Source of the DNA: an uncultured bacterium
GTDB lineage: Bacteria > Acidobacteriota > UBA890
DNA length: 7,603 nucleotides
Direction of reading: 5' to 3'
Assembly: GCA_937922775.1 (NCBI GenBank)
Contig: CALAKE010000038.1
Span: forward strand, 1 to 7,603
Part shown: positions 1-5,104 of the stretch, piece after piece
Numbering within the stretch: the first letter of the stretch is position 1
Layout of the letters: the number at the start of each line of letters is the position of its first letter
Notes under the pieces: generated by a model
What the model saw: the letters and a program-made list of their open reading frames with translations, nothing else
What the model was told of the DNA's origin: nothing
The model's database searches: none
Position numbers and translations under genes: made by a program

Positions 1-50
1 GGCAAGAGGGCGACTGGAAGATCGTCTCCTACGACCTCGTCCGCCAGTAG
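1..50 (+). CDS. C-terminal end of a protein, possibly NTF2/SnoaL-like (partial)
   Basis: The frame beginning at base 3 is open from the window edge and ends in TAG at 48-50. It reads QEGDWKIVSYDLVRQ and then stops. A final beta strand of the form 'GDWKIVSYDLV' is common at the end of small NTF2-like/SnoaL-like/DUF4440 proteins, which use this cone-shaped fold as enzymes or ligand binders. Only 15 residues are visible, so the family is a guess from this ending and the function cannot be stated. The gene runs toward permease 1 on the other strand, and their stop codons are 6 nt apart. Confidence 0.5.
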   Translation, partial: QEGDWKIVSYDLVRQ

Positions 51-56
51 AGCGAG

Positions 57-2564
57 CTAATCGGCGCGCAGCGCCACCATCGGATCCACCCTGCTCGCCC
101 GGCGCGCCGGGATCAGCCCAGCCAGCAACGTGATGGCGAAGACCATCGCTGCCGTAGCCACGAAGATCCCCGGATCGGTGGCCGCAACTTCATAGAGCTG
201 GCTGGTGAGGATCCGCACCGCGAAGAGAGCCGAGATCGTTCCGACCGCCAGGCCGATTCCCGTGCCTAGCAGTCCCTGCCGCAGGACCAACCGCACCACC
301 TGGCCCGACTCGGCGCCGAGGGATACGCGAATGCCGATCTCGCGATGCCGCTGAACGACATCGTAGGCAACCACACCCCAGGTGCCAGTGGCGGCGAGCA
401 GGAGTGCCATGGCACCAAAGCCCGCAAGGAGAGACATCACGAGCCGACGGTCCCCCACGAGACCCGCCTCCACGTCGCGAATCGCACGGATTCCGTAGAT
501 CGGCAGATCCGGATCCATCGCCGACAGAGCAGCCCTGATATCCGGGAGCGCGGAGAAGGGCTCCCCCGCGGTTCGCACGATCACCGAGCGCCAGGCCTCC
601 GGCTGTTGGCGATCAAGAAAGTAGGCCTCCGAGATGGTCCCGTAGTCGGGTCGATCGTAGAGCACGTCGCCGACGACACCGATGATCTCCGCCGTGCGGC
701 CGTCCGATGTAAGAGGAATGCCCACGGCAAACGAGTGCCCCACGGGGTTCTCCTCGCCGAAGAACTGGCGCGCCGCCGACTCGTTGATCATGACCACAGG
801 CGGCGAATTCAGACGATCCGAGTTGCTGAAGGCCCTGCCCCGAACCAGCGAGGTCTGCAGGGTCGAGAAGTATTCCTGCTCAACGAAGTGAGTGCCGACG
901 CGCGGCTCCTCCCACTCCGCAAACGTGGTCTCACCCGCGATCGAAACCGGGCTGAAGATGCAGTGACCACTCAGGGGCACGGCGCAGCCGGCCGTCGCAC
1001 CGAGAACCCCCGGAAGGTGACGGATACGATCGAGCAATTCCTCATGGAAGCCCGTCGGATCTTGCGCGGCCGGCGAAGATGAGAGGGTGTAGTCGAAGGT
1101 CAAAAGATGATCCGGCTCGAATCCCCTGTCGACCGCGAGCAGATTCGCCAGGGTCGAGATCATCAATCCGGCACCGACGAGCAGGAGAAAGGCAACGCCG
1201 GTTTCCACGGCCAGCAGCAACGTGCGACCGCTCAGCCCGAACCACCCTACCCCACCGCCCCGAGACCCCGTCCGCGTCGATCCAGTCCCGTCCCTCATCA
1301 CCGCCCCGAGATCGCCTCGCGATAGCCGGATGGCCGGGCCGACGCCGAAGAGCACTCCTGTCAGCAAAGCTATGGCGAAACTGAACGCGATCGTGCCGAT
1401 ATCGAGGCCGAAGCTCGCAGCGTCGACGAAACGCAAGCCCCCCACGCCGCTCATGAATCTCTCGGGCCAGGCAGAGCCGATCGCCTCGATCCCGGCGGCG
1501 GCAACGACAAGCCCGAGTGCACACCCACCAAAGGTGAGCATGAGGGTCTCGATGACCAGCAAGCGGGCGATCGACAGGCGCGAGGCCCCCAAGGCGAGCC
1601 GCACGGCGATCTCACGACGCCGTTCGGCGCCACGGGCGAGCAGTAGCGCGGCCAAGTTGGCGCAGGCGACCAGAAGGACCAGCGCCGCGGCCAGGCCCAG
1701 GATCATCACGGCCCGCCGTGCCTCAGGATTGCGCCGAGCATCGCTGAGGGAGCGGGCGCGCCCGGAAAGCCGCACACCCGGATCGCGCCATGGAAACGCT
1801 TCCTGAACAACCGAGCCGAATGCTTCCATGCGTGCCTGCAGTTCGGCGATCGTGGCGGCGGGCCGCAACCGTGCGACGGGCTGAAGCCAGTGGATCTGCG
1901 GATCTTGCAGCAGCTCGGGTGATCCCAGGAGGCGCAGCGCGCCAACCGGCACCCAGACTTCGGCCTCGCCGCTGAGGCCGTGGAAGGAGGGAGGTGCGAT
2001 CCCGACGATGACCATCGGCTCGCCGTTCAGCGTCACGGTGTTGCCCAGGACCTCCGGGTCTGCGCCGAATCGCGCTCGCCAGAGAGCGTGGCCGAGAAGA
2101 ACCTGGCGATTCGACTCGCCGCCCTCGGCCGCGGCCAATGGCTGCCCAAAGGACGGATGGATACCCAGAACATCCAAGTACCCGGGCGTGATGGCCTCGG
2201 CAGCGAGTCGCGCCGGGTCCCCACGCCCAGTGAGGGTCAGAGTGCGAGTGGCATAGGCGGCGATGGAATCAACCGGCAAGCTAGCTCGGTCTCCCAGCGC
2301 TTGAACTTGCGGCCACGACCACCAGACGCCACGCGGCGGTCCCGGACGACCCTCGAATCGCACGGCGATCTCGAGCAATGCGAGGCGATCGGGCTCGAGG
2401 AACGGCGGCGACTCCAGAAAGGTCGTCTTGATGGCGTTGAAAACTGCCCCGTTGATGCCAATCCCCAACGCCAGAACCGCCAGCATCGTGAGCGAAAAGA
2501 CCGGTGATTTCGCCAGCGAGCGAAACGCCAAGCGAGCGTCCTGCCGCAGGCCTCTCCTCAGCAT
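57..2564 (-). CDS. ADOP-type ABC transporter permease 1 (MacB/FtsX family, duplicated)
   Basis: This 835-residue inner-membrane protein has the duplicated MacB_PCD-FtsX layout of ADOP permeases. In order I see an amphipathic N-terminus and TM1 (about residues 22-46), a periplasmic MacB_PCD-like domain (about 50-280), three TMs of the first FtsX domain (about 286-310, 333-358, 388-412), a fifth TM starting the second half (about 447-470), a second periplasmic domain (about 480-705), and three TMs of the second FtsX domain (about 711-735, 761-785, 798-820). Family hallmarks are RRREIAVRLALGA (315-327), RHREIGIRVSLGA (739-751) and the ending PARRASRVDPMVALR. There is no Walker A/B ATPase domain. 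Relatives such as MacB couple cytoplasmic ATP hydrolysis to periplasmic work on substrates, without necessarily moving them through the membrane; this protein's substrate is unknown. The start is supported by GGGAGGT 7 nt upstream. Cys527 and Cys535 in the second periplasmic domain could form a disulfide (inference). It is probably the last gene of an operon with the two genes to its right. Confidence 0.92.
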   Translation of the reverse strand: MLRRGLRQDARLAFRSLAKSPVFSLTMLAVLALGIGINGAVFNAIKTTFLESPPFLEPDRLALLEIAVRFEGRPGPPRGVWWSWPQVQALGDRASLPVDSIAAYATRTLTLTGRGDPARLAAEAITPGYLDVLGIHPSFGQPLAAAEGGESNRQVLLGHALWRARFGADPEVLGNTVTLNGEPMVIVGIAPPSFHGLSGEAEVWVPVGALRLLGSPELLQDPQIHWLQPVARLRPAATIAELQARMEAFGSVVQEAFPWRDPGVRLSGRARSLSDARRNPEARRAVMILGLAAALVLLVACANLAALLLARGAERRREIAVRLALGASRLSIARLLVIETLMLTFGGCALGLVVAAAGIEAIGSAWPERFMSGVGGLRFVDAASFGLDIGTIAFSFAIALLTGVLFGVGPAIRLSRGDLGAVMRDGTGSTRTGSRGGGVGWFGLSGRTLLLAVETGVAFLLLVGAGLMISTLANLLAVDRGFEPDHLLTFDYTLSSSPAAQDPTGFHEELLDRIRHLPGVLGATAGCAVPLSGHCIFSPVSIAGETTFAEWEEPRVGTHFVEQEYFSTLQTSLVRGRAFSNSDRLNSPPVVMINESAARQFFGEENPVGHSFAVGIPLTSDGRTAEIIGVVGDVLYDRPDYGTISEAYFLDRQQPEAWRSVIVRTAGEPFSALPDIRAALSAMDPDLPIYGIRAIRDVEAGLVGDRRLVMSLLAGFGAMALLLAATGTWGVVAYDVVQRHREIGIRVSLGAESGQVVRLVLRQGLLGTGIGLAVGTISALFAVRILTSQLYEVAATDPGIFVATAAMVFAITLLAGLIPARRASRVDPMVALRAD

Positions 2565-2571
2565 TTACGCC

Positions 2572-2578
2572 ACCTCCC
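2572..2578 (-). promoter_or_regulatory. Ribosome binding site of permease 1
   Basis: On the minus strand GGGAGGT lies 7 nt before the ATG at 2564. It is a near-consensus Shine-Dalgarno sequence and fixes the start of permease 1. Confidence 0.75.
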
Positions 2579-2614
2579 ACACAATTCCGGCATCTGGGCT
2601 GGGCCTCTACCGCT

Positions 2615-3094
2615 CTACTGATAGATCAGCGCCATGATCCTCTCGAGGCCCTCCACATCGGTTTCGGTGAAAGCTCCGAGTTGCTCGCTGTCGACATCGA
2701 AAACAGCGACGATCTCGCCATCGGCGTCACGAACGGGCACTACCACCTCGCTATTCGAGCGCGAGTCGCACGCAATGTGCCCAGGAAACTCGTGCACATT
2801 GGCCACCAGCACCGACTCCCCCCGGTCGATTCCGGCCCAGCACACACCGACGTGGCGTTCGAGCTCCATGCAGGCGAGCGGCCCCTGATAGGGACCAACG
2901 AGCAAATCACCGTCCATGAGCCGGTAGAAACCGGTCCAGAAGTAGTGCGGCATCTTGTGGTGCAGCAACGCCACCGCAGACGCCATTCTCGCCAGCGGAT
3001 CGCTGGTCTTCGCGTACAACTCCTCGAGTTGTATTGCTATCCGCTCGTATCGACCACGGAGCTGTTCCGCGCTAGGCTTCATCGCCGCTGCCAC
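2615..3094 (-). CDS. msrC: GAF-domain free methionine-(R)-sulfoxide reductase (fRMsr)
   Basis: The product is a cytosolic enzyme that reduces free methionine-(R)-sulfoxide to methionine. In characterised relatives this uses a cysteine relay recharged by thioredoxin. From the GTG start it has 159 residues, close to the E. coli enzyme MsrC/YebR (about 165 from memory), and is a single GAF domain. Seen directly: WTGFYR (53-58), GPYQGPLAC (67-75), GVC (83-85), HIACDSRSNSE (106-116) and VFDVDS (131-136). Cys75, Cys85 and Cys109 have spacings of 10 and 24, as recalled for Cys84, Cys94 and Cys118 of the E. coli enzyme, so all redox cysteines appear present. Glu116 and the acidic pair Asp133/Asp135 match substrate-contacting residues of the family. 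I chose the GTG at 3094 because AGGGAGGA lies 4 nt upstream. An in-frame ATG at 3154 would add a 20-residue tail unlike the family, and the ATG at 3082 is 4 codons downstream. The gene lies 50 nt upstream of permease 1 on the same strand, so co-transcription is likely. Confidence 0.88.
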   Translation of the reverse strand: MAAAMKPSAEQLRGRYERIAIQLEELYAKTSDPLARMASAVALLHHKMPHYFWTGFYRLMDGDLLVGPYQGPLACMELERHVGVCWAGIDRGESVLVANVHEFPGHIACDSRSNSEVVVPVRDADGEIVAVFDVDSEQLGAFTETDVEGLERIMALIYQ

Positions 3095-3098
3095 ATCG

Positions 3099-3106
3099 TC
3101 CTCCCT
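3099..3106 (-). promoter_or_regulatory. Ribosome binding site deciding the fRMsr start
   Basis: AGGGAGGA on the minus strand ends 4 nt before the GTG at 3094. It lies 16 nt before the ATG at 3082, too far for efficient use, and inside the coding frame if translation began at 3154. It therefore favours the GTG start. Confidence 0.6.
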
Positions 3107-3131
3107 CTCGCGTGTGAAACATGCCGGGCCC

Positions 3132-3155
3132 AGTGGACCGCAAACGCCGGCCACT
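3132..3155 (-). other. Intergenic hairpin between DUF4870-like gene and fRMsr
   Basis: In the 106-nt gap between the two genes, AGTGG+CCG pairs with CGG+CCACT across a 7-nt loop, with one bulged base. No T-run follows on either strand, so it does not look like a Rho-independent terminator. It could stabilise or process an operon mRNA, or be chance in GC-rich DNA. Confidence 0.25.
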
Positions 3156-3200
3156 CACCGTCGCCTCCGGTCAGCGTGCGTTCCTATCTTTCCGCAACGC

Positions 3201-3569
3201 CTACTGCAGTGGCTCGATACCAACCACAGGGTACTTGTAGTAGACACCGTCTGATGCCCTGATCGCGCCGACGATGGGCAGAGCGATCGCCAGCAGAAGC
3301 AGCGCCGGGATTCCCACAATCACGAATGGAATCAGGATGACCGTGAGAATGAGCACGAGGAGGGCACAGAATGTACAAAACACCGCCACGTTGAGCAACA
3401 GCGCCTGCTTGGCGATGGACGAGATCACCGGCGAATCACTCTTCACGATCCAGATGATCACGGGCACGATGATCCCACCCAGCGGAATCAGGTACCCCGC
3501 TAGGCCGGACAGGTGAGTAATAGCAGCCAGGCTGCGCTCCTCGGCTGGAATGGCGTCGGCTATTTGCAT
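3201..3569 (-). CDS. Small integral membrane protein, DUF4870/Tic20-like
   Basis: The 122-residue protein is nearly all hydrophobic. I see three likely membrane segments (about 18-42, 57-80 and 82-104) and a short cytoplasmic N-terminus. The opening 'AEERSLAAITHLSGLAGYLIPLG' region (9-31), followed by a segment ending IVKSD (41-45), and the closing YYKYP motif (110-114) match the usual DUF4870 plan: a conserved acidic/Trp-or-Leu start, 'HLsgl.g.iiPlg.iigPlviWl.kkd' and a terminal 'Y.YP'. The family is widespread and has no firmly assigned function; it is distantly related to Tic20-like membrane proteins. I chose the ATG at 3569 because AGGAG lies 7 nt upstream. The in-frame GTG at 3587 would add 6 residues but has no spaced Shine-Dalgarno site. 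It is the first gene of the leftward cluster. Confidence 0.8.
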   Translation of the reverse strand: MQIADAIPAEERSLAAITHLSGLAGYLIPLGGIIVPVIIWIVKSDSPVISSIAKQALLLNVAVFCTFCALLVLILTVILIPFVIVGIPALLLLAIALPIVGAIRASDGVYYKYPVVGIEPLQ

Positions 3570-3576
3570 GGTTTCG

Positions 3577-3581
3577 CTCCT
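3577..3581 (-). promoter_or_regulatory. Ribosome binding site of the DUF4870-like gene
   Basis: AGGAG on the minus strand sits 7 nt before the ATG at 3569. It decides in favour of this ATG over the GTG at 3587, which overlaps the region just upstream of the site. Confidence 0.65.
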
Positions 3582-3719
3582 GGGCACTCCGAGAGTCGCG
3601 GCTCTGGACTGAGCTCTGATCTTTCGGAATCTGCCCTTTCTCGATAGTAGGACTTCATCTCGACGACCTCTAGTGAGCCACCGTCTTGACCTGCCGAGTC
3701 CGCACCCCCGCTAGCCGAT

Positions 3720-3735
3720 CCTCCTCGAGAGGAGG
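3720..3735 (+). other. Stem-loop with a Shine-Dalgarno 3' arm
   Basis: CCTCCT (3720-3725) pairs perfectly with AGGAGG (3730-3735) across a CGAG tetraloop. In plus-strand RNA the 3' arm is a full Shine-Dalgarno sequence 10 nt before an ATG at 3746, so the hairpin could mask it. Only CTTTC follows, so a terminator is unlikely. Confidence 0.35.
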
Positions 3736-3861
3736 CTTTCCGACAATGTCATCTGCCCTTAATACGCCGCAAGACCCTGGAAAGTTGCCTTTCTCTACGA
3801 ATCGCCTGAGCGCCCCACCACCAGCATCGAGAATCGACTGATGTGTGGATGTCGTTTGTCG

Positions 3862-3891
3862 TTGTATAGAATCATCTTCATTATATATAAT
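3862..3891 (+). promoter_or_regulatory. vapBC promoter (-10 TATAAT)
   Basis: A perfect TATAAT lies at 3886-3891 in a strikingly AT-rich stretch of otherwise GC-rich DNA. The best -35 candidate at acceptable spacing is TTGTAT at 3862-3867 with an 18-nt spacer, which is weak (3 of 6 consensus bases). Transcription would begin about 7 nt after the -10 box, at 3898-3899, directly at the vapB ATG. No Shine-Dalgarno sequence precedes vapB. The transcript is therefore predicted to be leaderless. Confidence 0.6.
3880..3891 (+). promoter_or_regulatory. Candidate VapB/VapBC operator palindrome
   Basis: ATTATATATAAT is a perfect 12-bp palindrome that includes the whole -10 box. Outer arms ATAGA (3866-3870) and TCTAT (3891-3895) form a second, wider inverted repeat. 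VapBC complexes commonly repress their own promoter by binding inverted repeats, and occupancy here would block RNA polymerase. Binding itself is inferred. Confidence 0.45.
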
Positions 3892-3898
3892 CTATCCC

Positions 3899-4153
3899 AT
3901 GGCGCTGAGCATCAAGAACCCAGAGGTCGACCGGCTTGCCAGGGAACTGGCTGAGCTGACCGGAGAAACCATGACCGGGGCGATTCTGCAAGCTCTGCGG
4001 GAGAGGCTGCGCAGGGAGCAGGGGAAGGCCTACCCCATCCCCCTGCACGAGGAGCTTCAGGTAATTCGGGAGCGGTGCGCGGTCCTCCCCGTATTGGATG
4101 AGCGTGATCCCGACGCAATCCTCGGATACGACGCCGACGGGATATCCTCCTGA
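3899..4153 (+). CDS. vapB: VapB-type antitoxin (PSK_trans_fac family)
   Basis: The 84-residue protein is a type II antitoxin that neutralises the VapC ribonuclease and probably autoregulates the operon. The N-terminus MALSIKNPEVDRLARELAEL is the signature of the Rv0623-like antitoxins (PF07704): a short strand followed by helices that form the DNA-binding dimer, here through about residue 40. The C-terminal toxin-wrapping segment is DERDPDAILGYDADGI (67-82), matching the usual 'R..DEILGYDE.Gl' ending. The start is the ATG at 3899, because the family begins exactly at 'MAL.IKNPE'. A GTG at 3845 would add 18 residues that cross the promoter and is rejected. The stop codon overlaps the vapC start by 1 nt. 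No Shine-Dalgarno site is present, consistent with leaderless translation. Confidence 0.9.
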   Translation: MALSIKNPEVDRLARELAELTGETMTGAILQALRERLRREQGKAYPIPLHEELQVIRERCAVLPVLDERDPDAILGYDADGISS

Positions 4154-4545
4154 TGGTTCTTGACACGAGCGCCGTGTTGGCGATTTTGTTCAACGAGCCT
4201 GACGCCCCCGCGATCGAGGCCGCCATCGAGTCGGATTCCGTTCGACTCATGTCCACAGCTTCCGCTCTCGAGGCCGCCATTGTCGTCGAGGCTCGCTACG
4301 GGGAGCCCGGTGGGCGTGAGCTCGACCTCCTGCTGCACAAGGCGAAGATTGACCTGGTATCCTTCGACATCGTCCAAATTGAGCTGGCCCGGCTTGCCTA
4401 TCGCCGATTCGGAAAGGGAAGGCACCCAGCCGGCCTCAACTTCGGGGATTGTTTCGCCTATGCTCTGTCGCGACGTAGCGGCGAGCCCCTGCTGTTCACC
4501 GGTGACGATTTCAGCAGGACCGATGTCGCCGTAGCCCAGACTTAG
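4153..4545 (+). CDS. vapC: VapC toxin, PIN-domain ribonuclease
   Basis: The 130-residue protein is a PIN-domain endoribonuclease. VapC toxins cut specific RNAs, often tRNA or rRNA, when the labile VapB is lost; the target here is unknown. The acidic metal-binding residues are all visible: Asp4 in MVLDTSA, Glu40 in SALEAAIVVEAR, Asp99 in LNFGDCFAYALS and Asp117/Asp118 in LLFTGDDFSRTDV. The order and spacing are those of an intact PIN domain, and the length is normal, so the toxin should be active. The ATG overlaps the vapB stop (TGATG). There is no Shine-Dalgarno site of its own, so translation is probably coupled to vapB. 'PAGLNFGDC' and 'LLFTGDDF' place it with the VapC group that partners PSK_trans_fac antitoxins. 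Confidence 0.93.
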   Translation: MVLDTSAVLAILFNEPDAPAIEAAIESDSVRLMSTASALEAAIVVEARYGEPGGRELDLLLHKAKIDLVSFDIVQIELARLAYRRFGKGRHPAGLNFGDCFAYALSRRSGEPLLFTGDDFSRTDVAVAQT

Positions 4546-4586
4546 CATCGGGCCGGTATCGGGAAGCTTCTCATGGACGCTGCTCA

Positions 4587-4593
4587 GAAAGGA
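4587..4593 (+). promoter_or_regulatory. Ribosome binding site deciding the GTG start of the exported protein
   Basis: GAAAGGA ends 8 nt before the GTG at 4602. This supports that GTG over the downstream in-frame ATG at 4653, which would remove the basic n-region of the signal peptide. Confidence 0.6.
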
Positions 4594-4601
4594 ACAAAAC
4601 C

Positions 4602-5036
4602 GTGCTCAGATCCTTCTATCTTTCTGAAAGGTGCTCGCGAATCGTCGTGTGCATGGCGCTTGCCGGTGTCGTGGCGTTGGCGGCGGGCATGGGCTCCGTG
4701 GGGACGGTCGATGCGGCGCAGGAGGACACGTCACCCCTCGACGTCGCCGGCAAGTGGTACCTGACCTTCGACTCGGCGATGGGCCCGATGAACTGGGTCG
4801 CCGTGTTCGAGCAGGAGGGCGACACCTTCGCGGGAACCTGCGACATCGGTATGGGCCAATACCCGGTCACGGAGGGTCGGGTCGAAGGAGACAAAATCGT
4901 CTTCAACGTCGAACTCGACATGCCGGGCCACGAAATGCTGCTGTCGTTCGAGGGCACGGTGGACGGCGATGAGGCGTCAGGCATCCTGGTCGGCATGGGA
5001 GACGATCAGGAGTGGACAGGCACCCGCAAGGAGTAG
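4602..5036 (+). CDS. Exported small protein, predicted beta-rich, function unknown
   Basis: I do not recognise a named family with certainty. The 144-residue protein begins with a signal peptide: basic n-region (Arg3, Arg10, Arg13), hydrophobic core about 14-33 and a likely cleavage after VDA (36-38), leaving about 106 residues. Cys17 lies within the core but not in a lipobox, so lipidation is unlikely. The mature part alternates short strands and turns: GKWYLTFDS (50-58), MNWVAVFEQEGDTFAGTC (63-80), GRVEGDKIVFNVEL (92-105), LLSFEGTVDGDEASGILV (113-130), EWTGTRK (137-143). This 'G.W.l.....g......l.q.gd.l.Gt' pattern resembles short beta-barrel proteins common in Acidobacteriota, and suggests a small lipocalin- or avidin-like barrel (inference). 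Its stop is 50 nt upstream of permease 2 on the same strand, so the two are probably co-expressed and both act at the envelope. Confidence 0.8.
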   Translation: MLRSFYLSERCSRIVVCMALAGVVALAAGMGSVGTVDAAQEDTSPLDVAGKWYLTFDSAMGPMNWVAVFEQEGDTFAGTCDIGMGQYPVTEGRVEGDKIVFNVELDMPGHEMLLSFEGTVDGDEASGILVGMGDDQEWTGTRKE

Positions 5037-5060
5037 GAAACCTTGGTGCATGATCTGAGG
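5020..5060 (+). repeat. Imperfect direct repeat, copy 1
   Basis: This copy spans the last codons and stop of the exported-protein gene plus the following 24 nt. It shares GAGTAGGAAAC exactly with copy 2 at 5065-5104, and about 32 of 41 positions overall when one 1-nt gap is allowed. Reading TTG at 5043 as a start gives six codons similar to the permease 2 N-terminus (MVHDLR against MLRDLR), and the frame then closes after 19 codons. Confidence 0.55.
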
Positions 5061-5064
5061 ACCA

Positions 5065-5104
5065 GCAACCGCACGAGTAGGAAACTATGCTTCGTGATTT
5101 GAGG
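5065..5104 (+). repeat. Imperfect direct repeat, copy 2
   Basis: This copy carries the ribosome binding region and first six codons of permease 2. Its left part (5065-5080) resembles the 3' end of the exported-protein gene, including a matching GAGTAG. The core repeats at a period of 44 nt. Confidence 0.55.
5079..5082 (+). promoter_or_regulatory. Ribosome binding site of permease 2
   Basis: AGGA lies 4 nt before the ATG at 5087. It is short and modest, which suggests translation aided by coupling to the upstream gene or a generally weak start. Confidence 0.45.

Larger units (their letters stand above)
3570..3898. other. Divergent intergenic region (about 330 nt)
   Basis: This gap separates the leftward DUF4870-fRMsr-permease cluster from the rightward vapBC pair, so it must hold promoters for both directions. 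I recognise the vapB promoter/operator at its right end and a CCTCCT/AGGAGG stem-loop in the middle. I see no convincing -35/-10 pair for the leftward cluster. A 31-codon frame (3746-3841, plus strand) lies here but has no recognisable sequence. On the minus strand a frame without stops runs from about 3840 to 3674 but lacks an ATG and a recognisable family. Both may be chance. Confidence 0.6.

Noticed and set aside
345..1082. Open 245-codon frame on the plus strand inside permease 1
   Set aside because: It is antisense to a clear ADOP gene. Its product is Arg/His-rich with no recognisable domain, typical of shadow frames in GC-rich DNA.
3674..3840. Stop-free minus-strand stretch that might be a decayed gene
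   Set aside because: It has no ATG start, no recognisable family, and codon third positions not as GC-rich as the real genes here.
3845..3898. Upstream GTG extension of vapB
   Set aside because: It would add 18 unlike residues encoded by the promoter itself. The family starts at the ATG at 3899.
4563..4570. GAAGCTTC palindrome between vapC and the exported-protein gene
   Set aside because: It is only 8 bp with no T-run, and too short to call a terminator or operator.
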